In this document: one piece after another, positions 63,018-64,000 of the stretch
How the letters are laid out: each line of letters begins with the position of its first letter
How positions within the stretch are numbered: position 1 is the stretch's first letter
Source of the DNA: Streptomyces spiramyceticus
Lineage (GTDB): Bacteria > Actinomycetota > Actinomycetes > Streptomycetales > Streptomycetaceae
Direction: 5' to 3'
Length of the DNA stretch: 64,000 nucleotides
NCBI RefSeq assembly: GCF_028807635.1
Contig: NZ_JARBAX010000002.1
Span: 1-64,000 of the forward strand
Notes under the pieces: generated by a model
Databases searched by the model: none
Told to the model about the DNA's origin: nothing
Seen by the model: the letters and a program-made list of their open reading frames with translations, nothing else
Position numbers and translations under genes: made by a program

Positions 63018-63167
63018 ATGAATATGACTAACAAGCGTCAGACCAGCAAGAAGGTCGCCTCGAAGGCCAGCAAGCAGCTGAACAGCCCGAAGGCGACCCC
63101 GGCGCAGAAGTCTGTGGCGGCCAGCGCGTTGTCGCAGACGAAGTCCGGCAAGACCAAGAAGAAGTGA
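63018..63167 (+). CDS. Very small basic Lys/Ser/Ala-rich protein
   Basis: 49 residues from the ATG with AAGGGAG upstream; a second Met lies two residues in. Composition is about 27 percent Lys ('TSKKVASKASKQLNS', ending 'TKSGKTKKK') with 'AQKSVAASALSQTK' in the centre. Small proteins of this kind, with unassigned function, are common in actinomycete genomes and may bind nucleic acid by charge. It lies between the border hairpins and the recombinase gene. Confidence 0.75.
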   Translation: MNMTNKRQTSKKVASKASKQLNSPKATPAQKSVAASALSQTKSGKTKKK

Positions 63168-63240
63168 TACCTGGCCGCCCCGGGCCTACACCCGGGGCGG
63201 CCAGCCCCGTTTCTGCTGGCCAGGCGCGCGACCGTAACCG

Positions 63241-63262
63241 ATTCAACGATGTTGCGTTGAAT
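63241..63262 (+). promoter_or_regulatory. Perfect inverted repeat just before the recombinase start
   Basis: ATTCAAC and GTTGAAT, perfect reverse complements (7 bp) around GATGTTGC, ending six bases before the GTG start. Probably an operator or recombinase-related site overlapping the start region. Confidence 0.6.
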
Positions 63263-63267
63263 GCATC

Positions 63268-64000
63268 GTGAGTCGAGGGGTGGATCTGCCGGGTGCCGCG
63301 CACCTGGTGCTGGCCGACGGCGTCGTGCATCTGGAACCGGAGCCGGCGGTCTTCGGCGCGATGCTGGACGGCTGGGCCCGGCAACAGAGGACCCGTTTCC
63401 TGGACGAGGACGGGACGATCAAGCCGCGCTTGTCGGTGGTACGGCGGTTCGCGGAGTTCACCAACCAGTACCCGTGGCAGTGGGAGCCCGCCGAGGTCGA
63501 GGCGTTCATCAACCACCTGCGGTCGCGGCGGAAGAAGTTCGCCGTGTCCACCGGGCGGAACTACCAGAACGCACTCCGGATGTTCTGTGAGTACATCACC
63601 GACGCTCGCTACGGCTGGCCCGTGCGCTGCCTGGAACGCTTCGGCCAGGCGCCTGTGCAGATCCTGCACGAGTGGAACACGGTTACCCACAGCAGCGAAT
63701 ACGAGGGCGACCCCGGCCGGCGCCCTCTGACCTACGACGAGGTCCAAGCCCTCTTCGACGCGGCGGACGCACGAGTCGACGAAATCCGGGCCCGGCGCCG
63801 CAAGGGCTCGCTTGCCGCCCTTCGGGACGCGATCCTCCTCAAGACCGTCTACGCCTACGGGCTCCGCCGCCAGGAAGCCTGCGGACTGGACCTGGCGGAC
63901 CTGCGGCGGAACCCGAAGATGCCGCAGTACGGCCAGTTCGGCGGCTTGTTCGTACGCTATGGAAAATCCTCCAAGGGCGGCCCACCCAAGCGCCGTACCG
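63268..64000 (+). CDS. Tyrosine recombinase/integrase (5' part)
   Basis: Open from the GTG at 63268 to the window end (244 codons). No Shine-Dalgarno is seen, so the message may be leaderless or the start slightly different. N-terminal SAM-like/core-binding domain (about residues 30-115, with 'RNYQNALRMFCEYITDARYGWP' in outline), then the catalytic domain beginning at about 'RPLTYDEVQALFDAADAR' with the first catalytic Arg in 'YAYGLRRQEACGLDLADL' and the beta-hairpin Lys in 'VRYGKSSKGGPPKRRT'. The remaining catalytic residues (H-x-x-R, H/W, Tyr) lie outside the window. It marks an integrated or mobile element that enters after nrdJ. Confidence 0.88.
   Translation, partial: MSRGVDLPGAAHLVLADGVVHLEPEPAVFGAMLDGWARQQRTRFLDEDGTIKPRLSVVRRFAEFTNQYPWQWEPAEVEAFINHLRSRRKKFAVSTGRNYQNALRMFCEYITDARYGWPVRCLERFGQAPVQILHEWNTVTHSSEYEGDPGRRPLTYDEVQALFDAADARVDEIRARRRKGSLAALRDAILLKTVYAYGLRRQEACGLDLADLRRNPKMPQYGQFGGLFVRYGKSSKGGPPKRRT

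Overview
The window is high-GC chromosomal DNA of a Streptomyces-type actinomycete. The evidence is third-position G/C bias, frequent GTG starts, short 4-base gene overlaps and a gene order that, from memory, follows the conserved core of Streptomyces coelicolor from about SCO5748 to SCO5805. Locus parallels are recalled knowledge, not search results.

Left part (1-23.6 kb): the 3' end of the hybrid sensor kinase osaA and its regulator osaB, then ftsK, a RodZ-like HTH membrane protein, rimO, pgsA, cinA, the protease regulator clgR, a Dps-like ferritin and a small repeat-bearing membrane protein. An oppositely oriented block follows (SDR, Nei-type glycosylase, the large helicase lhr). After it come an AraC regulator with azlCD, a toroid-fold hypothetical protein, a DUF3046 protein, an AI-2E-family permease and the remnant of a histidine kinase.

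Middle part (23.6-49.5 kb): recA-recX behind a LexA-type operator. Next is a cysteine dioxygenase-rhodanese pair preceded by a 15-codon Cys-rich leader peptide whose last codons can pair with the dioxygenase Shine-Dalgarno. Then come an FAD monooxygenase, the glutamate ABC importer gluABCD with the divergent two-component system gluRK and an orphan TAXI binding protein, miaB, small hypothetical genes, miaA, dapF, the RelA/SpoT homologue rshA, a secreted M1 peptidase, hflX and two paralogous lipoprotein serine proteases.

Right part (49.5-64 kb): a compact four-gene NRPS-independent siderophore-type operon (aminotransferase, IucA/IucC synthetase, acyltransferase, IucA/IucC synthetase), dinG, lexA with its own operator, and nrdR-nrdJ behind two tandem NrdR boxes 31 bp apart. 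The last 1.3 kb changes character: hairpins, an imperfect 15-bp inverted repeat, a tiny basic protein, and a tyrosine recombinase cut by the window end with a perfect inverted repeat just before its start. It looks like the edge of an accessory element.

Themes: DNA damage and nucleotide supply (recA, recX, lexA, dinG, lhr, nei, nrdRJ), tRNA and ribosome modification (miaA, miaB, rimO), stress and proteolysis control (osaAB, clgR, rshA, hflX), and glutamate, cysteine and probably iron metabolism. The most unusual signals are the cysteine leader with its SD-sequestering complement, the minimal siderophore operon lacking the usual decarboxylase and hydroxylase, and the recombinase border region.
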